The notes: a model not told the origin generated them from the letters alone. DNA of 64,000 bases from Enoplolaimus lenunculus (GCA_030248215.1 JASANG010001451.1:167061-231060); one strand, 5' to 3'; numbered from the stretch's first letter, positions 35,251 to 45,970 are shown. Numbers and translations: made by a program.

Positions 35251-35410
35251 GTTGCGCTATACTTTTGTTAACGTCCGGCGGCGTTCGTCACTGTGCGTCA
35301 CCCGTACAGCGGCGTCGGTCGCCTTGCGGTATCGTACGCAAATAACTCGCGTACGATAATGTATGGTACGACCGGTGACGGACGGCTCCGGACGGCGAGT
35401 ATAGCGCAAC
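35251..35410. mobile_element. Family N MITE
   Basis: GTTGCGCTATACTTTTG and its inverse GAGTATAGCGCAAC. GTCCGT/CGGACG-rich arms around GGTATCGTACGCAAATAACTC. Confidence 0.8.
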
Positions 35411-35778
35411 CGTTACAATTTGTGTTACTTTTGATTATGTAAACGGCCAAAAACAATAATGAAGTATACTTTCCATAAAACTTTAATGTTATCTCCACAT
35501 TATATTAATAATGCTGAAAAATTTCCCAAAATACGTATGTGTAGCATTCAAGCTTTAATTAAATAGATACGTAAAGGTAAATTAAGCATTTTAAGGTAAT
35601 AAATAAACTTATAAGATATAAGACGCTTCGAGCTAAACACTCAACCAAAGATGAAACATCATTTTCATCCAGAATAGCTAAATTTTGGGGCCTAGAAATA
35701 GCCCGTATTTAAAAAGTCTTTCGCATATATCCTTTTAACTTGAGCCTTTTCAACACATACGATGTATGGTTACCAAAT
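35411..35778. other. Unassigned AT-rich sequence
   Basis: Nothing recognised. Confidence 0.35.
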
Positions 35779-35926
35779 GCAGGCCAGGATGTCTCAGTCG
35801 CCCTGGAAAATTTTGGCCCCCTAGAAAATTTTTAACCTTGCTTGTAATTCATCGAAAACCCTCGCATGGCCCTCCTGAAAAAAATTTTTAGCCCCCTCCA
35901 GCAAGGTGAGCTGGCTACGGGCCTCA
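35779..35926 (-). mobile_element. Family A MITE (reverse)
   Basis: CAGGCCAGGATGTCTCAGTC, TTTTTAACCTTGCTTGTAA, CCAGCAAGGTGAGCTGGCTA and CGGGCCTC. Confidence 0.75.
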
Positions 35927-36274
35927 TGAATTCTATATCTAAAACCTGCTTTGGAAATTTGTTTCATTAATGAACGATAAAGCCGAAACCCGAACGTTAA
36001 AATGCGCACTAGTCTAAATTTAGCGTGTTAATAAACCCGAAATTGCAGAAACCAGCAAAATAGTTAACATTCAAAGTTTACCAAATGAACTAAACCATAG
36101 TAAAACCAAGAGATACTGAGTTTGGCTTTGACTGGACATGCCTAAACATATAATAGAACCTATACCTTATGTCTAAAGATTCTTCGTATTATACAACAAA
36201 TATTCTTTAACATCTCTACAAACTTAACGTCATATATTTCGATTAGCATATTTTTTTGCTTTAACAAAGAAAGC
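35927..36274. other. Unassigned AT-rich sequence
   Basis: Nothing recognised. Confidence 0.35.
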
Positions 36275-36441
36275 TCAGGCTCGTAGCCAGCTCACCTTGC
36301 CAGAGACGATAAAAAATTTTACAGGTGGGAGGACATACAAGGGTTTTCAATGACTTATAAGCAAGGTTGACAATTTTCTACGGTGAGCATAACTTTCCAG
36401 GAGGCTGAGCCCCTCTGGCCCTTCTCTGCCTACGGACCCAA
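36275..36441 (+). mobile_element. Family A MITE
   Basis: GGCTCGTAGCCAGCTCACCT to CTGCCTACGGACCC with all internal blocks present. Confidence 0.8.
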
Positions 36442-37064
36442 ACAGCATTAGCTCGTATTCAACCAATGCTACAGATATATTTTACATAAGGATTCACAGC
36501 TGGTACTGCTGCGGTAGTCTCGAAGGAATTAATTAAAATTCTTTAGTCACATTTTATTTTGATTAGAAGCATTTCATTTTAAAGATAAGTTCTATCCGCT
36601 CATTTGACTGAATATATTTCGTTCGATCTATGCCTCCGGCTGCTTATAAAATAATCCAGCAAATGCGATTGTTAAATTCACCGAAAACACAGGCGGAGCC
36701 GGGACGTTTTGGCGGACGTGAACAGATTTAGATTGGCCATACGGCGTACCGAGCAAACGCCCGTCATAAAACTGCTGCACACTCTTTCATTTTCAAAGCC
36801 GTATTTCACATGTGAAGATCAGAAGTCAAGTATTTTCGAGGAAATTGCATAAAATGTGTCTATAAAAGCAAAAACGCACGTGGAAAATAGAAATTTCATA
36901 CGCAAAAACACGCTAAGATTAGGTAGACGGTTCGAGGTATGAATCCAGGTTAGAAACCCGTATGTCGCCGTTATTAGATTTATCAGCGTGTGGCATAAGA
37001 TGTCGGAAACATTTTTTGCGGCCGTTACTTTTAGAGGTGTAACGGTATGCTAAGCATATTCTTA
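36442..37064. other. Unassigned sequence
   Basis: Nothing recognised. Confidence 0.35.
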
Positions 37065-37072
37065 AGCATAAC

Positions 37073-37438
37073 CAGTGGCGGATCCATGGGGGGGCCACCC
37101 CGGCCGTGCCCCCCCAACAGCATCTCGACAAAAATTATATAGAGTGTCAATTGCTGTTCTATGAAATAAATTGAAATCCATAACCGCTAATGCTAAAACA
37201 TTTTCCGACAATAGCAGGCAGTTCTAACTCATTCGAAACAGAAACGGATATTGTTGAAGCTGACTGGATTTTGCTTTTTCAAAACTGAATTGGCTTCCGA
37301 ATCAGAGCCTTTAAATTGAACGAACGTAAGGGAGTCAATTTTATGGCAACAGTTTGTGGTTTGTGTGTGGGTCAAAAATAAGTTTATTACCTGTGAAATT
37401 TTGCCCCCCCCCATTTTGAGATTCTGGATCCGCCACTA
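37073..37438 (-). mobile_element. Family B hAT-like element, full length, perfect 8-bp target duplication
   Basis: CAGTGGCGGATCCATGGGGG to TTCTGGATCCGCCACTA. AGCATAAC flanks both ends (37065-37072, 37439-37446). It sits in a TTAGGC-like patch (AAGCATAACC). Confidence 0.95.
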
Positions 37439-37609
37439 AGCATAACCGTACTCGTGACCTGATGCATCAGTGTAGATAGGTCTGAAACTAAACCTAAGCG
37501 CCTAAGGTGTGGCAAAAACATGCCGCTTTTGTACGCTTTGACCCTATAGGCTGAGATTCATACTTACGTTTAGGATTAATTCGTGCATAGGTTTACCTAA
37601 GCGTACACC

Positions 37610-38111
37610 TAAGCCTAAATCGAAGTCAAAGCCTAACATTAATCTTAAACGTGGGCGAACGCGTACAGGAGGCAAATGGTCTAATTCTTAAACATACTCC
37701 ATTGCAGTCCAACAAGAAAACAGGGACTATGCAAGCTTAAGCCTAAACCTAAGTCAAAGCCTAACATTAATCTCAAACGTGGGCGAACGCGTACAGGAGG
37801 CAAATGGTCTAATTCCTAAACATACTCCATTGCAGTCCAACAAGAAAACAGGGACAATGCAAGCTTAAGCCTAAACCTAAGTCAAAGCCTAACATTAATC
37901 TCAAACGTGGGCGAAAGCGTACAGGAGGCAAATGGTCTAATTCCTAAACATACTCCATTGCAGTCCAACAAGAAAACAGGGACAATGCAAGCTTAAGCCT
38001 AAACCTAAGTCAAAGCCTAACATTAATCTCAAACGTGGGCGAAAGCGTACAGGAGGCAAATGGTCTAATTTTTAAACATACTCCATTGCATTCCAACAGG
38101 AAAACGGGACG
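37610..38111 (+). repeat. 128-bp tandem array, about 4 copies
   Basis: The word AGTCAAAGCCTAACATTAAT recurs every 128 bp. Units contain TTAAGCCTAAACCTAAG and GGGCGAA(C/A)GCGTACAGGAGG. Inner copies differ by only a few bases; the last diverges near its end. Confidence 0.95.
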
Positions 38112-39164
38112 TCCCCAAACGTAACATGGACCAAAACCAATCAACGACAGTTAAGGCGTATTTAGAAATAAAATTGGATATCATATATTAAGACAAATTT
38201 ATCATTGTTTACATATCAATTCGTTTTCAAACTATTTCCGTTTTTTCAATGGCTTCGTAATTTTCGATCAAATTTCTAACAGATTTCCAACAGTGTGATT
38301 TTCCGTATTTGTCAATTTAAAAATTAATAAAATATTTTAAATTAGACTCGTATCCAACGCAACGGGGGTGGAGTCATAAAACATTTTCTGGGGGTAAATG
38401 CTCTTGAAATTTTTTAACTGCTTCCTAGTTTCCAAAAATATATCACAAGTCGCACCAATTCCTTCAGAACGTTGATCTTTGAGTACGTTTGATGCCTTAG
38501 AGTAAGAAATTACGTACAAGTCCGTCTTTGACGGTCCGCTATGATGACAGCCATGACCCGGAACACTGTTTTAAGTGACCAGACAGCCGGGGCTCAGTCC
38601 GAGTGTCGTAATTTACATTAGATGCAAAATTTACCCTTAGCATGTCGCTCGCTTCGCTCGTAGAAGTTTTTAATTATTCAATTTTCAAAAAAGTTTGCCA
38701 AAGGAAAACTTTAGAGTCAAATTCCCCAACCTAATCAGCTCAAAACTAAAGAAACTAAACATTTTGCAAAGCTTCACAGTCTCACAAGCGCCTGACCGGG
38801 GAAGGTTCCGGTTTGGTGGTTTAAACCAAGCAATTCATAATTCATGAATAAAGAAACGTTTTGAGACTCTTACAAAGGGATTTAATATTAAAACAATGTA
38901 TAGCTTCATGCTCGCTTCGCTCGCGAATTCTTCTAAGCCCACCGAAAATCCTGGCTACGAGCTTTCCCACACTCTGGTTTATTCCAACACAAAAATACGC
39001 CACAAAGACCCCAGAATCAAGTTCTTTACAACAATTAAATCTAATCGTGTGTGGCTTCTAGCTCGCTTCGCTCGCGATATTTTCTTCAAATCATGATCAC
39101 GTAACGAACAATTCGGTCTGACCCAGCTACCCAGCCCGCTAACAATTTAGGGTGCCTTAAAGAG
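38112..39164. other. Unassigned region with three CTCGCTTCGCTC motifs
   Basis: TCGCTCGCTTCGCTCG-type sequences at about 38643, 38909 and 39060; otherwise nothing recognised. Confidence 0.4.
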
Positions 39165-39345
39165 CGCTCTGAAATTTCAATCGAAGCCGACTAGGCAAGC
39201 GTGACCAATCTCGTACCACGCCAAAAAATTTTGATGGCTCACTGCTAAAGGGTTCTAAGTTGACTTTAAGATAGAAACACAAGGCACGGACCAGGCTGGA
39301 TACGACCCCCAGTCCAACTTTCTCGGTCCGCCAATGCCGGACAGT
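39165..39345 (+). repeat. Family O repeat
   Basis: Right half aligns with the left edge of the window (1-132); ends TTTCTCGGTCCGCCAATG. Confidence 0.45.
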
Positions 39346-39537
39346 AAAATCACTAAATAAACAGTCTGATTAGTGAAGGCCGTCCGGACAAAATACCGTC
39401 CGCCCAGTTGCAGTTGCAAACCGGTTTGAACTTTTCCGCAGCCGCATCATTTTCCGGAAGTCAACGTCGGCCCTTCAGACTTTGAACGTTACTAAAATAT
39501 TTTAATTACCCAATACTTAGGCTGGAATCCAAAAAAT

Positions 39538-39600
39538 TTACCCGGCGCCGTCCATCACCGTGCGTCACTCGTACGGCGCCGTCCGTCACCCGTGCAGCCA
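39538..39600. mobile_element. Family N fragment
   Basis: GGCGCCGTCCATCACCGTGC and GTACGGCGCCGTCCGTCACC, like the arms of other N copies. Confidence 0.5.
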
Positions 39601-39636
39601 AGACTTTCAACTTAACCTAAGCTCAAGACCTTTTCA

Positions 39637-39664
39637 GATGTATACATACATATGTATATACATA
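39637..39664 (+). repeat. TA/CATA low-complexity tract
   Basis: GTATACATACATATGTATAT-type sequence. Confidence 0.7.
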
Positions 39665-39700
39665 TACATGCGTATGTAATCAATATATAAGACCTCAGCA

Positions 39701-39863
39701 CGCCCGTAGCCAGCTCACCTTGCTACGGAGGCTGAAAATTTTTCAGAAGGGGCATTCAAGGGTTTTACAAGCAAGGTTGAAAATTTTCCAATTGGGGCCA
39801 AAGTTTTTCCAGTGGGGTGCTGAGCCTCACCCCTGGCTTCCCCCGTGGCTACGGGCCCGAGTA
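39701..39863 (+). mobile_element. Family A MITE
   Basis: CGCCCGTAGCCAGCTCACCT to GTGGCTACGGGCCCG. One of the best preserved copies. Confidence 0.85.
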
Positions 39864-40372
39864 TTGTCATAAAATGAACACGTTAAAGAAAAAAATTTCA
39901 TGAAAATCCACTACAAATATTGAAATATATCAATTAACGTAAAACACAAAAAACTTCTACAGGGGTAATATTTATATACACGACTAACATATGCACCCAT
40001 CTCGGCAACTGAGAGAATTATTAGTCCAAAGGTCAAGAACATTAATAGAGGGTCCATCATGAATTTGGCAACTTTTCCTGAACAAACGTTGTTTTAACGA
40101 AGTAGAAAACATTTTTGTTCTTACAAACGGAAGCGAATATGTTCATAGGGGAAGGTACCCATACACACCCGCCGTAATTACGGCCGTGTGCATCAGCACC
40201 ACAATACTGTATCTATAGACACTGACAGTATATGAGCCACACACGTAGAGAGTAGATTAAAATTTAAAAAATTTAAAATTTGAAAAATTCATCAATTTAA
40301 AACGACGGGGGGCCGGGCGGCTTCGACGTGTTCGCCAGGAAAAAGGAAATGGCCATGCAGACTTGTAGTCAC
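39864..40372. other. Unassigned sequence
   Basis: Nothing recognised. Confidence 0.35.
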
Positions 40373-40540
40373 TAGTAGATTCAGAGGGTGGAGGGGTGGC
40401 TTTTTGTGGTAAAACGGTAAGGACCCCCTACCTTACAGTATCTCCCTTCTTAGTGTCACATACATATATAGCATATAGAAAAAAATTTCGTTCCATAACT
40501 TTTGCGGCACATGTTACTTTTCAGGGTGGCCAGGTTTCTA
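40373..40540 (-). mobile_element. Family C MITE (reverse)
   Basis: CACTAGTAGATTCAG, GGTAAAACGGTAAGGACC, ACATATATAGCATATAG, TTCCATAACTTTTGC. Confidence 0.6.
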
Positions 40541-41152
40541 GTGGGTCTGTAAAAGAGTGGGTTTAGATTCTAGATTACATTTTTTGCTTAGGCTTCGGCC
40601 TTAGCTTAGGAACGCACTTTAGCAACTCTTAGGCTTAGGTTTAGGCTGACGCAATATTTGTTTGACAGAGAAATTAAAATATCTCCATCATTGAGGCATT
40701 GTATTTGAAAGAAACTCGAATAAAGTTTGCTCGATAATAGTGTGTAATCGGAGTGGTGTGACCTCAAATTAGCTTACAAGAGAAAGTAATGAACTTGAAA
40801 TTTTTCAAATTGTACACATTCAAAAACAAACTAAACATTTATTAATGCGGTTTTATAATTTTGCGTATACCACTATTACGTATTGTAAACGCGGCAAACA
40901 AGGTCATCACGCCCGTCTCAAATTTATTCAAAGTCGTTTCAGTTCGCAGGTAAATTCTGTTCGATTTGCAATCGCTAAACTTCTGAAACTATCCGCAAAT
41001 CAAAATTGAACAGACGCAAGTGAAGATTTGTAACATCCAAACGATTTAAATTAATCTATTTTCGTTTCTGGAATTATTACCATTATCCGTTTCCGGTATG
41101 TTTTTACTCTATTCACTTTCTGATCGGTATATACCATTTCTTAACCTATTAT
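40541..41152. other. Unassigned; degenerate TTAGGC patch at 40590-40645
   Basis: GCTTAGGCTTCGGCCTTAGC and CTTAGGCTTAGGTTTAGGC lie in an otherwise plain AT-rich stretch. Confidence 0.4.
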
Positions 41153-41787
41153 GGTGACGCTATACTTTTGATGACACCAGGCACCGTCCGTCACCGTACG
41201 TCCACCGCCGTCCGTCACCGTCGTCCGTCACCGTACGTCCACCGCCGTCCATCACCGTACGTCCACCGTCGTACGTCAGCATACGTCCAGCGCCGTCCGT
41301 CACCGTACGTCCACCGCCGCCCGTCATCGTACGTCCACCGCCGTTCGTCACCGTACGTCCACCGCCGTCCGTCACCGTACGTCCACCGCCGTCCGTCACC
41401 GTACGTCCACCGCCGTCCGTCACCGTACGTCCACCGCCGCCCGTCATCGTACGTCCACCGCCGTCCGTCACCGTACGTCCACCGCCGTCCGTCACCGTAC
41501 GTCCACCGCCGTCCGTCACCGTACGTCCACCGCCGTCCGTCACCGTACGTCCACCGCCGTCCGTCACCGTACGTCCACCGCCGTCCGTCACCGTACGTCC
41601 ACCGCCGTCCGTCACCGTACGTCCATCACCGTGCGTCCACCACCGTCCATCACCGTACGTCCACCGCCGTCCGTCACCATACGTCCACCGTGCGGTAATC
41701 GTACGTTAATTACTCACGTACGATACCGTATATGTGACCGAGGCGCCGAATGGTTTTACGGCGCCGCACTACAAGCATAGCGCCACC
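41153..41787. mobile_element. Family N MITE enlarged by an internal minisatellite
   Basis: GGTGACGCTATACTTTTG at the left and AAGCATAGCGCCACC at the right are N termini. The N centre (GTACGTTAATTACTCACGTACG) is intact at about 41699-41721. The left arm is replaced by the repeat array. Confidence 0.85.
41178..41695 (+). repeat. 24-bp minisatellite, about 21 units
   Basis: Unit CCGTACGTCCACCGCCGTCC plus GTCA. 24 is a multiple of three, so long frames exist on both strands (PYVHRRPS on plus, GGGRTVTD on minus); these are a by-product. Confidence 0.95.
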
Positions 41788-42397
41788 CTTCTTCAGACTT
41801 CTAAAATAACTAAAATAAATGATCTTAGGAATTCATATACAAAACAATACTTCACCATATATAACATCAAACAAACACATCCCTTCTTCAATTCTAATTT
41901 TTGCATTTTTTCTACGTTTTAATATTTACAAAAATTCCTCACAACATTGTACTTTTTTGGGTATGGGTGGGTGTATGCGTTAAAATCGATTATTTCTAAA
42001 TATAAAATATACAAACGAAAGTGCAGTTTGGGATTAAAATTGCAAACTTATAAAATGCGATAAAATATAATTCGATGCAATTTTTGCTGATTGTTGAATT
42101 TGAAAAATTTAATCTTTTTTCGGCCGAAGTTGAGACACAGAGTAGAATTTAAGGCGTCAAGTTTAGCACGAAGTCGATTAGTTTGCGGATCAGCCGGTGT
42201 TTTTTTTTCAAAAATGGTCCGATTTTGAAAATGGTTGCAAATTGGAGGTGCGCATGCAGCTCTTATCGTTCGCGTCACTGCATCGTAATCGTAATTTGAT
42301 GCTGTAAGGATGTGTCTTCAAATGCAGGATGTCAGAGGATAGACACACCATGCACGTCATACCTCCCAGACACAACGGCTTTGTGCCTGTGAAGAAG
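41788..42397. other. Unassigned sequence
   Basis: Nothing recognised. Confidence 0.35.
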
Positions 42398-42405
42398 GGC
42401 ACAAC

Positions 42406-42576
42406 CAGTGGCGGATCCAGGATCTCAAAATGGGGGGGCCAAAATTTCACATGTAATAAACTTACTTTTGACCCATACACAAACCACAAACTATTGTCAC
42501 AAAATTGCTATATAATTTTTGTCGAGATGCTGTTGGGGGGCCACGGCCGGGGTGGCCCCCCATGGATCCGCCATTG
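42406..42576 (+). mobile_element. Family B element with internal deletion and target duplication
   Basis: CAGTGGCGGATCCAGGATCT to ATGGATCCGCCATTG, only 171 bp. Flanks GGCACAAC and GGCACAGC differ by one base. Confidence 0.9.
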
Positions 42577-42769
42577 GGCACAGCGGTCACCCCCGCCATA
42601 CCTGGTGTGGCATGCAGCCACCACGGTACGCCATTCTGTCAGCGTAGCCAGCCGCGACCATTGATGACTGCAGAGTCGGGCGGTACTACAACACGCAGCT
42701 TTGTCTATCCCCCAACATAGGCCTGAAAGCAAACTCAATAAGGTGCTATGCAATTATTGATGAAATATT

Positions 42770-42840
42770 CGAACAGCCAGGGATCGAAACAGGCCCTCCC
42801 GCTAGCGAGGCACGCATGCGATCCAGTACACCACTAGCCC
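42770..42840 (-). pseudogene. tRNA-Arg-like sequence, 71 nt (degenerate tRNA or SINE head)
   Basis: On the minus strand it starts GGGCTAGTGGTG, matching the layout of eukaryotic tRNA-Arg (GGGCCAGTGGCG). It has a box-A-like GTGGTGTACTGG and a box-B-like TGTTTCGATCCC, and ends CTGTTCG. Acceptor and T stems pair only in part, so it is not an intact tRNA. No poly(A) tail or target duplication was noticed. Confidence 0.45.
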
Positions 42841-42987
42841 GTGATATCACACAGCCAACAAGACCGCCATATTACAGGATGCTTAATAAAATTCGATTCT
42901 TAAGGTCCTAAGGTCAACAAGGTTTTTTACGAAACATTTTTGTAAATTCATACATCATTCGACGCAGCTTGTAAAGGTTGAAGAATT

Positions 42988-43115
42988 CTTAGCCTATATT
43001 CTCAAATGCATATAGCACTTATCACCAGTTAGTAATAGGTTTTCAAACTAACAAACTGCTGCAATTACAGATCTCAAAATTTGCGCAGTAGCTGAGAAAA
43101 TCGAAAGCAGCGAGG
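42988..43115 (+). mobile_element. Family G element, left part
   Basis: GCCTATATTCTCAAATGC, TATAGCACTTATCACCAGTT and AGTAATAGGTTTTCAAACTA; the right terminus is not found. Confidence 0.65.
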
Positions 43116-43490
43116 CCTGAACGATTCCGTTCACTACTGGCAAATTTCGGAAACATAAACGCTAAAATCTAATTACGTTACAGTTGTTCAAGCTAAACGA
43201 TGGCTTATCAGAAATAAAAACGCGGAAAATGGATCGAAAAATGTTATTAACACAGTGTTTAAAACTGTTATAACAAAGCATTAAAATTACACACTGCGTA
43301 TGTTACGCTCGTCATAACACTTATTTGTCAAAAAATGTCTGTTATTTGATAACAAAAAATTCGAAATATAGTAATATACACGGCGAGCGAGATAGAACAT
43401 GGGCCCTGTTAGGTACGTGCATGGGGGTGTAGCTTTACGTTTTAGGGATCAATAAGCAATTTTGACTCGTGTACACTCTCACTCCTCCAT
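43116..43490. other. Unassigned sequence
   Basis: Nothing recognised. Confidence 0.35.
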
Positions 43491-43654
43491 CGGGCCTGTA
43501 GCCAAGATGGAGGGGCAGAGCGGCTCAGCCACTGTGGAAAAATTTTTGCCCCCTAGAAAATTTTCAGCCTTGCTTGCAAATCATTAAAAACCCTTGACTG
43601 CTCGTAAAAAATCTTTAGCCCCCCTAGCAAGGTAAGCTGTCTACGGGCCTGCCC
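43491..43654 (-). mobile_element. Family A MITE (reverse)
   Basis: CGGGCCTGTAGCCAAGATGG, AATTTTCAGCCTTGCTTGCA, CCCCTAGCAAGGTAAGCTG and CTACGGGCCTG. Confidence 0.8.
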
Positions 43655-43661
43655 TCAATTC

Positions 43662-43713
43662 TAGGTAAGGCTCAGGTTTACGCTTAGGTTTACGCTCAGG
43701 CTTAGGCATTGCT
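43662..43713 (+). repeat. Degenerate TTAGGC-type patch
   Basis: AAGGCTCAGGTTTACGCTTAGG followed by similar units, adjacent to a family A copy. Confidence 0.5.
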
Positions 43714-44009
43714 TTGACTTGGAGCGTGAAAGTGTTGTTCAGCGAGGAACATTATAAATGAGCTGCTACTATGGGTGCCAATCCTGAGGGAGGTGTGGCA
43801 AATTACTGACCCCCCTCTCCGCACTTTTCAAGTTTAAAACTTGGTAGGCCTTTTCGACCCCCAGTTTTTGAAGACAAAACATGACATGCTTATTAGTACC
43901 CGAAACCTCTGACAGGTTCATTGCCCGATGGAAATTGAATTATGCTAAAAAGTAACCTGGTAAATTTCAGTCAAGGTGAAGTCAAAATTTAGCAAAATGC
44001 AGACACTGT

Positions 44010-44500
44010 TTACGCATATTTTACATTTCAATTTTAAGCTTATCTAATTGTGAAGTAGTTATACCCTGCCCGGCCTCTGGCTTTGACATCGATGCAGATG
44101 TCCACTTTGAACCAGCTGATAATTTAATGCTTGAATATGAATTATGTTGTGCTGAACTACTTGTTTCAAATGCTCCAGAGATAAGTGAGCCAGTGCGTAT
44201 TTTAAATTTGTCCAACGCTCCGGTTAAGTTGCATAAAGGCCTAACTGTAGGAGTTCTTGAGCCATTAGTATCACGCAAGATCAAGCCTAATACAGCTCGT
44301 GTCCTAAGTGTAAACGAAGTCCGACCCTCGCCAAAAGACATTATAGCTGAATTAAATTTAGAACAGTGTAAGATTTCAACCACTGAGAAAGAGCGTTTGA
44401 TTCAATTATTTAATGAATTTATGGATATATTTGCCAAACATGATTATGATTGTGGTACTATTTCAGTAGTAGAACACTCGATCGACACGGGAGTGCCGAC
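44010..44500 (+). mobile_element. Fossil fragment of a Ty3/Gypsy-type LTR retroelement (pol, protease-RT linker region)
   Basis: A stretch of about 490 bp encodes protein typical of the pol segment between the protease and the start of reverse transcriptase in Ty3/Gypsy elements: a V-x-N-x-S-like ILNLSNAPVKLHKG motif, a cluster resembling FMDIFAKHDYDCG, and VEHSIDTG just before where RT would begin. No LTRs, gag, RT, RNase H or integrase were seen nearby, so it is an isolated, inactive remnant. Its coding character is still easy to read, which suggests moderate rather than very great age. Confidence 0.7.
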
Positions 44501-44534
44501 CGATTTGAATTTCTTGGTTCGCTGTGTTACATAA

Positions 44535-45247
44535 TAGTTTTGTATTGTTCGCTTTAACAAATTGTGGTACGATCAACAATCGGTTTTTGGAAAATGTAAA
44601 CGTCTTACTGAATTGATCCTCTCACCTTTGAGAAAAGAATGTTACCCACCAATGGCTGCTATAGTTTAAAATTTCGTAATTTGTACTTACATTTATAAAA
44701 ATATTGGATTTAGAACACTTCCACCCACAGTGTTAGGCTCACGATTGCGCTTAGGTATACATAAATTTCGAACCCAAGTCTAATCGTGTGAACGTACTCC
44801 TTTGAATGGAAGTGATCAAGATTTGAAATTTTTATAAATAAGTATAAATTGGGAATTTTTCAACTGTAGCAGTTTATATAAAATGTTCTCACGCTGAACC
44901 CCACTTACGCGCTCCAATTCCTTATTCTGACAGCGCCCATTATTAAAAACGAATACTCGTCCGACAAACATGTTTTTAGGAAATTATCTGAAACATATAA
45001 TATTGAAAATAAAATACACTCTAAAGTATATTAAGGTGAGCTGAATTTTTCAGCTATTTACGAAATGTATGATTTATGCGCTCTTCACTACAACGTTTTT
45101 GTACAGACAAGAATGTTCTGATTCACTCACTGATCATCCATCGGCAAACAACCTCATTTTAACGGTGATAGGTAGTGTACTTAATGTGTAATTTTGTCTG
45201 CTGTTACATTTTTTACTTAATGGTTTGTTTGGAAAGGTACTAGTTTT
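44535..45247. other. Unassigned AT-rich sequence
   Basis: Nothing recognised. Confidence 0.35.
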
Positions 45248-45478
45248 CTGTAACGTAAATCGAGTGAGTAAAATCTATGCACTGTAAAATTACACAGTTG
45301 TGTTAAACGCAGGAGAAAAGATAAGGGCAGGTAAGTTTGGTAACGGTAAAGGAATTTTGTGCGGATAAAGACGGATAACGGGAAGAGGACCTTTGCGCGG
45401 GTATACCCACAGGTAAAAAATAAAATTTCCGCGGATAAAAGGCAACGCGGGTAAAAAATCTTTTCTCACTTAACCTCT
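45248..45478 (-). repeat. Family P repeat, copy 2
   Basis: AACGTAAATCGAGTGAGTAA, ACTGTAAAATTACACA and GCGGGTAAAAAAT words are the inverse of 30620-30815. Confidence 0.6.
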
Positions 45479-45556
45479 GATATGCACGGTAAGTGTATGT
45501 AAACCATAGATTGCCATGCACATGCACATATACCGGAATATGAAGTTGTGGCAATG

Positions 45557-45628
45557 GACCACATGCTGTTTTGGTGGCATGCTTGATAAAAGCGCGAGAG
45601 GGCTGAGGTTCGTTTCCCGGTGTGGTCC
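45557..45628 (+). pseudogene. tRNA-like sequence, 72 nt (SINE head or tRNA relic)
   Basis: GACCACA at the 5' end pairs perfectly with TGTGGTC at the 3' end, leaving one discriminator base and a total of 72 nt. A box-B-like GAGGTTCGTTTCCC is correctly placed. The T stem has mismatches and the anticodon arm is poor, so a working tRNA is unlikely. Confidence 0.35.
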
Positions 45629-45677
45629 TTAACTTTGGTAAAACTTCAAACACAGACTGCGTTGTTCCATCAGTGGG

Positions 45678-45770
45678 CAGCTTTCCTTGCGGGGGGGGGG
45701 TGGCAAAATTTTTGTTAAAATGGTCATACAAGGTTTTCTGATGATTTTGCAAGCCTGCTTCAATGTTGCA
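45678..45770 (+). mobile_element. Family A fragment
   Basis: CTTTCCTTGCGGGGGGGGGG, GGTCATACAAGGTTTTCTGA and CAAGCCTGCTTCAATGTT. Confidence 0.5.
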
Positions 45771-45826
45771 ATCGACCACATGAAGTATATACTGGAAACA
45801 GGGGTCGTGCAGACTGTTTAGTTTCA

Positions 45827-45970
45827 GTAGTAGCAAGCTCACCTTGCTCGTGGTCGGTCGCTAAATTTTCGTTAGGAGTGGCGTACAAGCCTTTCCGATG
45901 ACTTATTAGCAAGCTTGAAATCTTTCTAGAGAGACTGAGCCCCCTGGCCACGGTTTGGCTACGAGCCCGT
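45827..45970 (+). mobile_element. Family A MITE
   Basis: AGTAGCAAGCTCACCTTGCT to GGTTTGGCTACGAGCCCG. Confidence 0.7.

Noticed and set aside
41160-41698. Repeat proteins of 151 and 176 aa on opposite strands
   Set aside because: Both are products of the 24-bp minisatellite inside a MITE.
45303-45842. A 179-codon minus-strand frame
   Set aside because: It runs across the P repeat, the tRNA-like sequence and an A fragment; length is by chance.
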